Shown piece by piece: positions 1-8,445 of a stretch of DNA of 64,000 bases. The stretch lies in the NCBI GenBank assembly GCA_026414975.1, contig JAOAHZ010000004.1, forward strand, positions 176,484 to 240,483, given 5' to 3'. How positions within the stretch are numbered: position 1 is the first letter of the stretch; every line of letters begins with the position of its first letter. The position numbers were made by a program, and so were the translations under genes. Below the pieces are notes generated by a model, which searched no databases, had not been told where the DNA came from, and saw nothing but the letters and a program-made list of their open reading frames with translations. Source of the stretch: Bacteroidia bacterium (GTDB lineage: Bacteria; Bacteroidota; Bacteroidia; SpSt-205).

Positions 1-561
1 CTTGTTCAGCTCGGGCAAAGGGCGAAAAAAACTCATATCGCATCCTTGGTAAGCGATCCGAATCCGAGCTTCCTCCGCACCAAAGAGTTCTAAGATATCT
101 TGACGAACTGAATGGCTATTGACAATCAGGATTTTACTGTAGCGTATAGTGCTTTTCATGGCTCTCATGTAGTAAGCTTGCCATCCCTTAGGTAAAAACT
201 CGGGATGCCGAGCAAAGGCTACATCATGAATAAAGGCCACTACTGGTATTTTTCGTCCTACCTCTCGAGTGAGAAGCCCATATGTGGAGAATAAAATATC
301 AGGCTTACGCCACCGCAAGTAGATCGGCACCGATAGGCGCCACCATACCTCATATAAGGTCCAGTGACGGGTCGGCGGGGGGAGTATCACCGTGTGCTGA
401 GCCGGCCCAAAGTGATACCGAGGTAAAGGTTTCCTATCAAATAAAAGGTCCCATTCCACCTCAGGATGTTCTCGCACAAGACGAGAGGCTACCTCCTTAG
501 TAAAGCGCCCAAACCCTTCTAAGTGAGGCAGCAGGAATCGGCTATCCACGGCGATTCGCAT
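1..561 (-). CDS. Glycosyltransferase family 4, N-terminal part (cut by window edge)
   Basis: The first 187 residues of a GT4-type glycosyltransferase are visible; the gene continues past base 1. The protein starts MRIAVDSRFLLPHLEGFGRF, the usual GT4 opening with a glycine-rich loop at about residue 17. It continues with an IHDVAF segment and VNSHSVRQDI, matching the end of the GT-B N-terminal Rossmann half. Such enzymes transfer a sugar from a nucleotide sugar at the cytoplasmic membrane. The ATG at 561 overlaps the end of the flippase gene by 20 bp, so the two are probably translationally coupled in the coaD-GT2-flippase-GT4 operon. The acceptor and sugar cannot be told. Confidence 0.85.
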   Translation of the reverse strand, partial: MRIAVDSRFLLPHLEGFGRFTKEVASRLVREHPEVEWDLLFDRKPLPRYHFGPAQHTVILPPPTRHWTLYEVWWRLSVPIYLRWRKPDILFSTYGLLTREVGRKIPVVAFIHDVAFARHPEFLPKGWQAYYMRAMKSTIRYSKILIVNSHSVRQDILELFGAEEARIRIAYQGCDMSFFRPLPELNK

Positions 562-1954
562 ACCTCCAATCCCGAAATAAACCTACGAGCCAACCTGATC
601 CGATAAAAAGTGGCACGGCGCTAATAAAGGCAAGCCAACTTTGACTTACTTGGCCTATTCCAAAAAGCCCTCCTACATACAGTACGGACAGCCCGCCCAA
701 TCTCATTAGCGTGGAAGAGGGAACAGGGACGGGGGCTTTTGCCTTAAATATCCATAGAAGCCCGGCGCTGTAAAACAAGTAGCTGAGTCCCAGAGCTATC
801 ACCGCTCCCAACCCCGACAATAGTGGAAGCATCAAGGCACAAGAGACGAAATTGGTAAAGCTGGCACCCAGCATAACCCAAAAACATACCCATTCATACC
901 CAACCGCTGTAAGGTAAGTTCCATAAATAGCCGTGAGGCCGTTGATGAGGAGAGGTATAGCGGATACTTGTAGCATCTTCGCCATTTCGCTTATCTCCTG
1001 AGACGAGCTGCTTGTAAATAAGATGAGAAAGAACTGCGGCGTCCCCACAAATAACCCCGCCACCGCCACGATGGGCAGAGCACTCACTAACTGACCCCAC
1101 ACAAAGGTGCGCCACAGTTCAGTACCCCTTTGGCGGCCCAGCTTAGCAAAGCGGGCGAAAAACATCGGAAGCACTATCCACAGATACATCATGGCTGCAG
1201 CGAACCATCGGTAAGCTCCCCAGTAAAGTCCATTTGCATAAGGACCTACCCACCGTTCCAAAAGCACCTGATTCAGGCGCTCATTTAGAGTACTTGCGTA
1301 GCTTAGGAGCGCAAACGGTGTCATTTGACGAAAAATAGCCCAGAGACTTCGCCGCTCGGCTTGAAGGACAGGTAAGCCGTATTGATGCCATACTCCTACC
1401 CCAGTCCCTATAGCTGTCAGCATTCCAGCCGTTAGCAAAACCCCTACATAAGTGTCCCCGTCTAACATCCCCCATAACCCGGCTAGGAGAATCAGTACTA
1501 CTGCTTTCTCTGCGGCAGAGAGTAGGGCATCTAAGCGAAATCGCTGAGCCCCTTGAAAAAAAGCTCGGAAATACTGGAGATAGCTCAACGATAGCTGATA
1601 GCCCAGCAGAGCTACAAGCCAAATGAAAGCCTTTCCTCTATAGCCTATAATCCATCCAAGACCCATAAAAACCGCAGCCGACAGAAGCGTGAGAATGAGC
1701 TTCAGCGTGAGGGTAAAACCGCTAAGAGAACGGTAAGTACCCAGACTACGAGCCATCTCTCGGGTAACGAGGACATATAGTCCCCAATCCGCTAATGCAG
1801 CCGCCCACTGCCCCAACCCTAAGAGAGCACCAATAATCCCGTAGGATTCATGACCAATGCGATTCTGAGCGAGGTTATCCACTATGAGCCATAGGGGCTT
1901 AGACAGAAGATTGGCTAAGACCACCAAGATAAAATCACGCTGAAGCGTTTTCAT
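542..1954 (-). CDS. Polysaccharide (O-antigen/Wzx-like) flippase
   Basis: A 470-residue, strongly hydrophobic protein with about 12 predicted membrane segments, the usual size for oligosaccharide flippases of the MOP superfamily. The N-terminus (MKTLQRDFILVVLANLLSKP, then FGIIGALLGLGQW-like hydrophobic helices) resembles Wzx/PST proteins, which move lipid-linked sugar units across the inner membrane. It lies between a GT2 and a GT4 gene, overlapping the upstream GT2 by 4 bp (ATGA) and the downstream GT4 by 20 bp. This makes a role in exopolysaccharide or lipopolysaccharide assembly likely. The family is clear from hydropathy and context; the substrate is unknown. Confidence 0.85.
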   Translation of the reverse strand: MKTLQRDFILVVLANLLSKPLWLIVDNLAQNRIGHESYGIIGALLGLGQWAAALADWGLYVLVTREMARSLGTYRSLSGFTLTLKLILTLLSAAVFMGLGWIIGYRGKAFIWLVALLGYQLSLSYLQYFRAFFQGAQRFRLDALLSAAEKAVVLILLAGLWGMLDGDTYVGVLLTAGMLTAIGTGVGVWHQYGLPVLQAERRSLWAIFRQMTPFALLSYASTLNERLNQVLLERWVGPYANGLYWGAYRWFAAAMMYLWIVLPMFFARFAKLGRQRGTELWRTFVWGQLVSALPIVAVAGLFVGTPQFFLILFTSSSSQEISEMAKMLQVSAIPLLINGLTAIYGTYLTAVGYEWVCFWVMLGASFTNFVSCALMLPLLSGLGAVIALGLSYLFYSAGLLWIFKAKAPVPVPSSTLMRLGGLSVLYVGGLFGIGQVSQSWLAFISAVPLFIGSGWLVGLFRDWRYANRRG

Positions 1955-2709
1955 TCCACCCCTGGGTAGCCCCTATGCCACATATTAGCTATCATGGCCA
2001 AACCGCTTTCCAAGACCGCGCGAAATCCAAAATGTTGATATAAAATCTGCGTCCTCTCTTGAAGATACCGTCGCCGACGCCGAGCTGAAATACCTCCCTC
2101 TAAATAGCGAATGAGTATCCGTCCGCTGTCGTAGGCACGAGGTTTCTGCAGAAAAATCCGAATAGCCCAATCTAAATCTGCCGCCAAAGGATAACGCAGA
2201 TCATAAAATGGAGCCAATGAGCGACGCACAAAAAGCGCTTGATGAGCGATTCCCATGCCTGTCCGAAAATGGCGAGTCTCCGCCTTCCCCATCGGATAGG
2301 GGCGAGGGCGTCGTCGGGGAATGATTTCACCCTTTTCATTCACATAGCGGTGATCCCCGTATAGCACATCCGCTTCAGGGGGAGCTGCTGTAAAAAGCCT
2401 CTCTAAGGTGCCCGCATCCCAAAAAGCATCACCTGCATTTAGAAAGACCACATACTCACCTCGGGCCACCCTAAGTCCCTTATTCATGGCGTCGTAGATT
2501 CCCTTATCACGCTCGCTGAGCCAAAAAACCGCGGGTGCTTGGACTTCATAGGCCTGAATGAGCTCTAAGGTCCCGTCATAGGAACCCCCGTCAATAAAAA
2601 TGTGCTCCCAATCTCGCCAAGTCTGCTCGGCTGTGCTGCGCAGCGTCAAAGGAAGGACCCGCGCAGCTTGGTAGGTTACAGTGATGATAGATAGACGAGG
2701 AGAACTCAT
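1951..2709 (-). CDS. Glycosyltransferase family 2
   Basis: This 252-residue GT-A enzyme opens with RLSIITVTYQAA, followed by QTWRDWEHIFIDGGSYDGT, the classic GT2 nucleotide-sugar binding region. FLNAGDAF near residue 90 stands in the DxD position. It probably adds a sugar to a lipid-linked glycan at the cytoplasmic face of the membrane. The start overlaps the coaD stop by 4 bp and its stop overlaps the flippase start by 4 bp, so it is embedded in the polysaccharide operon. The C-terminus is basic (ISARRRRRYLQERTQ). The donor sugar cannot be predicted. Confidence 0.88.
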   Translation of the reverse strand: MSSPRLSIITVTYQAARVLPLTLRSTAEQTWRDWEHIFIDGGSYDGTLELIQAYEVQAPAVFWLSERDKGIYDAMNKGLRVARGEYVVFLNAGDAFWDAGTLERLFTAAPPEADVLYGDHRYVNEKGEIIPRRRPRPYPMGKAETRHFRTGMGIAHQALFVRRSLAPFYDLRYPLAADLDWAIRIFLQKPRAYDSGRILIRYLEGGISARRRRRYLQERTQILYQHFGFRAVLESGLAMIANMWHRGYPGVE

Positions 2710-3206
2710 CGTTGACCGACAGGCTTCCCTTCCGGATAAGTCAAGTAAATGTCCCGAATGATATGCGGCGGAAGCAAGCCTTCCAAATGTCCGTGAAATC
2801 GTATCACTTCCCGCACTAAAGTAGAGGAGACGAAGGAAGTTTCAGGGCTACTCAGCAAGTAAAAAGTCTCTATGCCATTGTCCAAGTATTTATTGAGAAG
2901 GTCTATATTGCGCTCGTACTCGTAATCAGGCGCAGAACGAAGCCCACGCAAGATAAATTGAGCTTTGACTTCCCGAGCAAATCGAACGGTCAAGCCAGTG
3001 TATAAACGCACTTTCACCCGAGGCTCTCCAGTGAAGGTCTCCTCTATCCACTTGAGGCGCTGTTGGGGAGGAAACATCGGCTGCTTATTAGTGTTGAGGC
3101 CAATCCCGATTACAATCTCATCAAAAAGGGCTAATCCCCGCTGAATGATCTCAATATGACCGTTTGTAATCGGGTCAAAGCTCCCCGGAAATAGAGCCCG
3201 TTTCAC
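2706..3206 (-). CDS. coaD: Phosphopantetheine adenylyltransferase
   Basis: CoaD makes dephospho-CoA from 4'-phosphopantetheine and ATP, the penultimate step of CoA synthesis. The 166-residue length is typical. Visible signatures are the nucleotidyltransferase motif FPGSFDPITNGH (residues 6-17), GIGLNTNKQ, ILRGLRSAPDYEYE with the conserved RGLR, and SSTLVREV near the C-terminus, where the family has the ISSTxVR motif. The start is a GTG, four bases after a TACCTTCG promoter element that is half of a divergent palindrome shared with the GT9 gene. It heads an operon with GT2, flippase and GT4 genes. That is an unusual partnership, probably driven by promoter sharing rather than function. Confidence 0.95.
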   Translation of the reverse strand: MKRALFPGSFDPITNGHIEIIQRGLALFDEIVIGIGLNTNKQPMFPPQQRLKWIEETFTGEPRVKVRLYTGLTVRFAREVKAQFILRGLRSAPDYEYERNIDLLNKYLDNGIETFYLLSSPETSFVSSTLVREVIRFHGHLEGLLPPHIIRDIYLTYPEGKPVGQR

Positions 3207-3210
3207 ACAG

Positions 3211-3238
3211 CGAAGGTAGAGTAAATCTTCTACCTTCG
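3211..3238. promoter_or_regulatory. Divergent, symmetric promoter pair between coaD and GT9 genes
   Basis: A perfect inverted repeat has 10-bp arms (3211-3220 and 3229-3238) and an 8-bp centre. Each arm carries TACCTTCG reading outward, and on each side exactly four bases separate it from a GTG start (3206 on minus, 3243 on plus). The arms look like the -7 elements (Bacteroidota TAnnTTTG type) of two divergent, leaderless promoters. A hairpin or regulator-binding palindrome is the alternative reading. Confidence 0.6.
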
Positions 3239-3242
3239 CCGA

Positions 3243-4256
3243 GTGCGGCGGCGCTGGCTTCTGAGCCGTACAGACCGGCTGGGTGATCTACTCTTAACAC
3301 TGCCTATGGGCAATTTTATTCGCCAGCATGTACCCGACGCAGAAATTACCTTCTTAGTTAGTCAGTATGCAGCGCCTTTGGTAGCTCTTCATGTGCCACT
3401 GTTTCCTTACTTGATTTGGCAAAAGGGGGTAAACTTAGCGGGATTCGAGGCACTCATTCATGTCTATCCTCGCTGGACGATAGCTTGGGCTGGATGCCGA
3501 GCCGGTCTACCTCGCCGAATAGGAACCAGCCGTCGCTGGTACCATTGGCTTACTTGTACAGACCTTCCTCCTGTCAAACGCCGCCGCAGCAGTAAGCATG
3601 AAGCCGCCCTCAACTTGGAACTGCTTGCACCCCTACTCTCTCCCGAGCTGCAGAAAAAGATTTTTACTCTCAGATGGGAGGACCTCCTAGCATACAGAGC
3701 CCGACTTTCGGCAACTGAATCCTTACCAGACTCTATTCTACAGAAGCTGCAAGCTCATTCGCTTCGTATTATACTTCATACGGGTTCAGGTGGCGGCTCG
3801 CCCAAATGGCACCACTGGGAGCGACTGGCCCATCTATTCGCAAGCACTCTTCCCCAGGCTTTGCTTATCCTCACTGGAATCGCTTCAGAAAAACCTTACC
3901 TCCAGCATCTCCAATCGGCGGTACCTAAGGCTTCCTGGTTGGATACGGCCGGCACTCTATCCTTACGGGAACTTGTCTCTCTGATTGCGCAAACTCACTT
4001 AGTCGTAGCGGTTAGCACAGGGCCTTTACACATCGCCGCAGCCTTGGACGTGCCGACGATTGGCTTGTATCCACCTGCGGCAGCTATGAGTCCAACGCGC
4101 TGGCGCCCTCTAAGCCGCTATTCTGTAATCTTGAGCCGAACATATTCCTGCACTCGCTGCAAGCCGGCGAGCTGTCCATGTCTCAACTCTATTTCTCCTG
4201 AGGAGGTCTTACAAGCAGCCCAAGAGCTTCTTAGTGTGGGTCAGAAGTTTAGTTGA
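3243..4256 (+). CDS. Glycosyltransferase family 9 (heptosyltransferase-like)
   Basis: A 337-residue GT-B protein opening with WLLSRTDRLGDLLLTLP, the usual GT9 N-terminal RxDRIGD motif. It also has ILHTGSGGGSPKWHHWERL and VAVSTGPLHIAAALDVPTIG, the donor-binding region typical of ADP-heptose:LPS heptosyltransferases. A cysteine cluster (SCTRCKPASCPC) near residue 300 is also common in this family. It probably adds a sugar to a lipopolysaccharide core on the cytoplasmic side. GTG at 3243 was chosen because the family motif starts at residue 8 and the divergent promoter lies four bases upstream. It diverges from coaD and converges on the GH1 gene. Confidence 0.87.
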   Translation: MRRRWLLSRTDRLGDLLLTLPMGNFIRQHVPDAEITFLVSQYAAPLVALHVPLFPYLIWQKGVNLAGFEALIHVYPRWTIAWAGCRAGLPRRIGTSRRWYHWLTCTDLPPVKRRRSSKHEAALNLELLAPLLSPELQKKIFTLRWEDLLAYRARLSATESLPDSILQKLQAHSLRIILHTGSGGGSPKWHHWERLAHLFASTLPQALLILTGIASEKPYLQHLQSAVPKASWLDTAGTLSLRELVSLIAQTHLVVAVSTGPLHIAAALDVPTIGLYPPAAAMSPTRWRPLSRYSVILSRTYSCTRCKPASCPCLNSISPEEVLQAAQELLSVGQKFS

Positions 4257-4331
4257 TAAAGAATACAGGGTGGCAGCTTCTTCGTCCTGCCGTTATGTGA
4301 CGTATGGCTTCGAGTTTGGTTGATGTAGAGA

Positions 4332-4407
4332 GCGGGGCGGCAGCCCCCTGAGGGGGCTGCCGCCCCGCCGGGGTTGTGCCAGCACCGATGGGCGCTGGCA
4401 CAACCCC
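4332..4407. repeat. Two adjacent long palindromes (possible bidirectional terminator or REP-like element)
   Basis: The first palindrome has perfect 18-bp GC-rich arms at 4332-4349 and 4351-4368, with a single central base. The second starts two bases later, with perfect 14-bp arms at 4370-4383 and 4394-4407 and a 10-nt loop. They sit in the 206-bp gap between the convergent GT9 and GH1 genes. No long T-tract follows either hairpin in the outgoing direction, so a REP-like element is as plausible as an intrinsic terminator. I noticed no second copy in the window. Confidence 0.7.
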
Positions 4408-4462
4408 AACGAAAAAACTCCCCCAACTCTAAACCCTCACATCCCCATCAAAATACATTCAG

Positions 4463-5818
4463 TCAAAGTTCCGCCTCACCCCCTAAAAAATCCCTATACC
4501 ACAAAGCAGACTGCTTAGGATGCCGACTAAGCGTGGCTCTATCCACATAGACAATTCCAAATTGCGGACGATACCCCTCAGCCCATTCAAAGTTGTCTAA
4601 GAAGGTCCATATAAAATAGCCCTTGACCCGGATTCCCTCCTGCTGAGCCCGATACACCTGACGCAAGGCCGCTTTGAGGTAGGCAATTCGCCCAGGGTCT
4701 TCCGTTCTTTCCTTTTCTGCGGCAAAACCATTCTCCGTGACAACGAGAGGCAAGGTAGGATCATACTGAGAAAACTGGCGAAGAGCCAAGTACAAGCTCT
4801 CCGGAAATACCTCCCACCCCATCGCTTGATAAGGTGCCCCTCTCCGTTTGGGAGGAATAGGGCGACCCCTTATCCAGGGAACTAAGGCATGGTGCTTTAT
4901 GACTTCTCTAGAGTAGTTCTGAATGCCAATAAAGTCGGGGCGAGCTTCTAAGCGCTTCTCATCTCCGGGTTGAGCATACCGCTCAGAAATCTGGGACAAC
5001 TCAGGAAAAGCATCCGTGGGATAGCCTCGCCCCAAAAGCGGCTCCACGAACAGGCGATTCAGGACTGCGTCGTATCGGCGCGCAGCCGCTTCATCTTTGG
5101 GATGACCCGCCCGATAAGAAAAAGTCGGGGATGTGGAGAAGGTGGTCCCAACTACAGCTTTAGGTGATAGAGACTTTAGAACACGCACCCCCTCCGCTTG
5201 AGCTAAGGCGGCGTGATGTACAGCCGGGAAAAAGTTTTTTAGCCCTCGGCGCCCCGGCGCATGAACCCCTAAAAGATATCCTGCAGCCGTAAAAGCCAAA
5301 GGTTCATTCAAAATCATCCAGTACTTGACTTTACCTCCGTACTCGCTTGCGCAAAAGCTCACATAAGCGATGAAGTCTTCTACTATTTTGCGATTCGTCC
5401 ACCCCCCATACCCCTCCTCTAAAGCGAGAGGTAAATCCCAGTGGTACAAAGTTATCCAGGGTTCAATTCCTTCTGCAAGGCAGGCATCAATCACTTGATG
5501 ATAAAAAGCTACACCAGCGGGATTAGTCCGACCCCGCCCCTCTGGAAAAATGCGAGGCCAAGAGATAGAAAAGCGAAAGGCAGGTATACGAAGCTCCCGT
5601 AAAAGCCGAATATCTTCTAAGTATCGGTTGTAGAAATCACAAGCCACGTCACCTGTTTCTCGTCGGTCTATTTTGCCGGGACGGCGAACGAAGGCATCCC
5701 AGATAGAAGGTCCTTTCCCATCGGCGTTCCATCCACCTTCAATTTGATAGGCCGATACGGCCACCCCCCAGCTAAAATCAGCCCCAAAATCCTTTCGCTT
5801 AATCGGCAGATATAGCAT
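4463..5818 (-). CDS. GH1 beta-glucosidase
   Basis: A 451-residue glycoside hydrolase family 1 enzyme of the normal length. It has the N-terminal signature FSWGVAVSAYQIEGGWNADG (residues 15-34), the acid/base glutamate E172 in ILNEP, and the nucleophile E362 in VVTENG. It hydrolyses beta-linked glucosides or related disaccharides by a retaining mechanism. There is no signal peptide, so it should be cytoplasmic and act on imported oligosaccharides. No transporter or regulator adjoins it. It stands alone between two non-coding gaps and converges on the GT9 gene. Whether glucose, galactose or fucose is preferred is not visible. Confidence 0.95.
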   Translation of the reverse strand: MLYLPIKRKDFGADFSWGVAVSAYQIEGGWNADGKGPSIWDAFVRRPGKIDRRETGDVACDFYNRYLEDIRLLRELRIPAFRFSISWPRIFPEGRGRTNPAGVAFYHQVIDACLAEGIEPWITLYHWDLPLALEEGYGGWTNRKIVEDFIAYVSFCASEYGGKVKYWMILNEPLAFTAAGYLLGVHAPGRRGLKNFFPAVHHAALAQAEGVRVLKSLSPKAVVGTTFSTSPTFSYRAGHPKDEAAARRYDAVLNRLFVEPLLGRGYPTDAFPELSQISERYAQPGDEKRLEARPDFIGIQNYSREVIKHHALVPWIRGRPIPPKRRGAPYQAMGWEVFPESLYLALRQFSQYDPTLPLVVTENGFAAEKERTEDPGRIAYLKAALRQVYRAQQEGIRVKGYFIWTFLDNFEWAEGYRPQFGIVYVDRATLSRHPKQSALWYRDFLGGEAEL

Positions 5819-6084
5819 AGGTACAAAATAATGGGCCGTAGCTCAGAATCTCTCTATCTCTCAATCGCTGGTCGGCTTGAGCAGCAAGGTCCTGAAGTTA
5901 GTCTATCTCCGAATCTAAAAGCCCTTATAGTCTCACCGAGAGCCTGCCTTATCTAAGACTACAGAACTCTCACCTAATCTCTCAAAGCCAGAAACCAGAT
6001 AAACTCAATCTGAAAAGCGGTCAGACTGGGGAAGACATAGCGTATGATATCTTCTTATGGGGGAAAGTTATATCTTGCTGCGCA

Positions 6085-7500
6085 ATGCTACAGCCCCTTC
6101 TCATCGCTGGAGAATGGACCCCTTCTTCCATCCTCTCGCCAGTAGTAGCCCCCTACAGTCAGGAAACCTTGGCTGAAGTCATGTATGCCGAACCCAAACA
6201 CATCCAAATAATCATAGACCACCAGAGCCGAGCTCAAAAGATAGCAGGGGCTCTGCCGATATACAAGCGATATGAGATATTATCTCGGCTTTTTGAATGG
6301 CTGGAAAGAAATGCCGAAAACATCGCTCACTTGATTGCCGCCGAAGCCGCCAAACCCTTACGATACGCCCGAGCCGAGGTCAGACGCGGGCTAATAACCA
6401 TCGGCATGGGACGAGACTTAGTCCGTACCTTAGAAGGGGAAATTCTGCCTGGGGACCTGACGGAAACCACCCAAGAGCGATGGATTCTGGTGCGGCGGGT
6501 GCCAGCAGGGCCGCTTTTAGCTATCACTCCTTTCAACTTTCCTCTCAACCTCGTACTTCACAAAGTTATTCCGGCTATCGTAGCCGGATGCGCTATTACA
6601 CTCAAACCGGCTCCTCAGGCTCCCCTCACCGCCTATCGCCTGGCTGAAGCTCTGTTAGAAGTAGGCTGGCCTGCCGAAGCTCTCACCGTCTTTTCAGCTG
6701 AACCGCCTCTGGCTGAACAGCTTGTTCGCTCTACGGCTTTTCGTATATTTTCTTTCACAGGCAGCGCCACGGTAGGCTGGCATCTCCAAACCTTAGCCGC
6801 ACGAAAAAAAGTGATACTGGAGCTGGGGGGAAGCGCCGCTGTTATCGTCCATGATACCCCCAACCTTCAGCAGGCTGCTCAAGCTATCGCAGAGGGCGCC
6901 TACCTTTACGCTGGGCAAGTTTGTATTTCAGTCCAGCGCATTTTTGTCCATCAGTCGCTCTACGAAGATTTTCTTAGCGCTTACCAGGCTGCAACTCAGA
7001 GCCTCCATATCGGGGACCCTCTGGAGGAGGAAACTCATCTCAGCAGCATCATAGATGAACGAAGCTACACCCGTATTCAAACATGGCTCCATGAAGCCCG
7101 GCTAAGCGGAGCAACCGAACTCATCGGTCCGACCCTCAATCCCGAAAAGCGACTCATCTCTCCCATGCTACTATCGGACCTTTCTCCCGCCTGTCATTTC
7201 GCTCAAGAGGAAGCTTTCGCTCCATTTGCTGAAATCCGTTCGTTTAAAAACATAGAGGAGGCGTTTGCTGCCGTCAATGAGTCTCCCTATGGACTTCAAG
7301 CTGGACTTTATACTCAATCGGAGAGCTTACTCAAAAAAGCCTTCACGGTGTTAGAAGTAGGGGGAGTGGTACATAATGCCCCGCCTACCCTGAGGATTGA
7401 CTCTATGCCTTATGGAGGCGTGAAAGGCTCCGGCTTAGGGCGTGAAGGTGTGAAATACGCTACCTTAGAATACACCGAGCCGAAAACCTTGTTATGGTAA
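6085..7500 (+). CDS. NAD(P)-dependent aldehyde dehydrogenase family protein
   Basis: A 471-residue aldehyde dehydrogenase. Visible landmarks are ITPFNFPLN with N151, FSFTGSATVGWHL (coenzyme loop), LELGGSAA with general base E246, and AGQVCIS with catalytic C280. The C-terminal EEAFAPFAEI and MPYGGVKGSGLGREG segments also match the family. The pattern resembles the lactaldehyde/non-phosphorylating glyceraldehyde-3-phosphate dehydrogenase subgroup, oxidising a small aldehyde to its acid in the cytoplasm. The exact substrate cannot be assigned. The last 7 bp overlap the start of thiG, implying one transcript, although no thiamine gene of this type is usually paired with it. Confidence 0.9.
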   Translation: MLQPLLIAGEWTPSSILSPVVAPYSQETLAEVMYAEPKHIQIIIDHQSRAQKIAGALPIYKRYEILSRLFEWLERNAENIAHLIAAEAAKPLRYARAEVRRGLITIGMGRDLVRTLEGEILPGDLTETTQERWILVRRVPAGPLLAITPFNFPLNLVLHKVIPAIVAGCAITLKPAPQAPLTAYRLAEALLEVGWPAEALTVFSAEPPLAEQLVRSTAFRIFSFTGSATVGWHLQTLAARKKVILELGGSAAVIVHDTPNLQQAAQAIAEGAYLYAGQVCISVQRIFVHQSLYEDFLSAYQAATQSLHIGDPLEEETHLSSIIDERSYTRIQTWLHEARLSGATELIGPTLNPEKRLISPMLLSDLSPACHFAQEEAFAPFAEIRSFKNIEEAFAAVNESPYGLQAGLYTQSESLLKKAFTVLEVGGVVHNAPPTLRIDSMPYGGVKGSGLGREGVKYATLEYTEPKTLLW

Positions 7501-8270
7501 GCGACGATGAGCTCATTTTAGCAGGCCAACGGGTAGCTAGTCGTCTATGGGTTGGGACGGCACGTTACCCTTCTCCCCATCTCATGATCCAAGCCTTGGA
7601 AGCCGCTCAAGCAGGCCTTGTTACCGTTTCAGTACGTCGCCTCAACCTTCAAGCACCTCAGGATACCTTCTTAGACCTTCTGCTGGGTCGTTTTCCCATT
7701 CTTCCCAACACAGCGGGATGCTACACCGCTGAAGAGGCGATTTTCCTTGCAGAGTTAGCTCGCGAGGCGCTGCAAACCAACTGGATAAAGTTGGAAGTTA
7801 TTGGAGATGAACATACTTTGTGGCCCGATCCCGAACAGCTTCTTCTAGCAGCCCGCGAGCTGAAGCGGCGAGGGTTCGTGGTTTTAGCTTATGCACCAGA
7901 CGATCCCATCGTTTGCCAGCGATTAGCGGATATAGGATGCACTGCCGTGATGCCCTTAGCGGCTCCGATCGGAAGCGGCCAAGGCATTCGCGACGCTGAA
8001 CGGCTCTCGCTCATTCGTCATAAACTCGCAGGCGTGCCGCTTGTTATAGACGCAGGCATCGGCAGTCCAGCCGATGCCTGCATAGCCATGGAGCTGGGAT
8101 ACGACGCCGTCCTTGTGAATACGGCCATCGCCGAGGCTCAGCATCCCGTCCTTATGGCCGAAGCTATGCGCCTCGCCGTGGAAGCCGGGCGAAAAGCGTA
8201 TAAAGCAGGCCGCATCCCCCGTATCTCTTACGCTCGTCCAAGTTCTCCCATGGAAGGTCTCCCTTGGTGA
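7494..8270 (+). CDS. thiG: Thiazole synthase ThiG
   Basis: ThiG makes the thiazole phosphate moiety of thiamine from deoxyxylulose phosphate, dehydroglycine and ThiS thiocarboxylate. The 258-residue TIM barrel shows SRLWVGTARYPS, TVSVRRLNL, PNTAGCYTAEEA, the Schiff-base lysine K99 in WIKLEVIGD, AVMPLAAPIGSGQGI, VIDAGIGSPADA and VNTAIAEAQHPVLMAEAM. All these landmarks are intact. It overlaps the aldehyde dehydrogenase gene by 7 bp and has no other thiamine gene beside it, so thiS, thiC, thiH/thiO and thiE must lie elsewhere. No TPP riboswitch motif was recognised upstream of the pair. Confidence 0.93.
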   Translation: MVSDDELILAGQRVASRLWVGTARYPSPHLMIQALEAAQAGLVTVSVRRLNLQAPQDTFLDLLLGRFPILPNTAGCYTAEEAIFLAELAREALQTNWIKLEVIGDEHTLWPDPEQLLLAARELKRRGFVVLAYAPDDPIVCQRLADIGCTAVMPLAAPIGSGQGIRDAERLSLIRHKLAGVPLVIDAGIGSPADACIAMELGYDAVLVNTAIAEAQHPVLMAEAMRLAVEAGRKAYKAGRIPRISYARPSSPMEGLPW

Positions 8271-8445
8271 TACCTCAAATACAGACCCAAGCGGATGCCC
8301 CCAAATCTTACACCCAGCTACACTCTCGCCTCAATATCTATTCCTCCTCATCTATTGACCGACAGAGTGAGTCTATTTTATCCGTGTCAACCTCTTGCCC
8401 ATCCCTTCTGAAAGGCGATATGCCTAAAAGAAAGGTTGTACTAAC

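Noticed and set aside
5819..6084. TPP riboswitch upstream of the ALDH-thiG pair
   Set aside because: None of the conserved thi-box bases could be found in the 266-bp gap.
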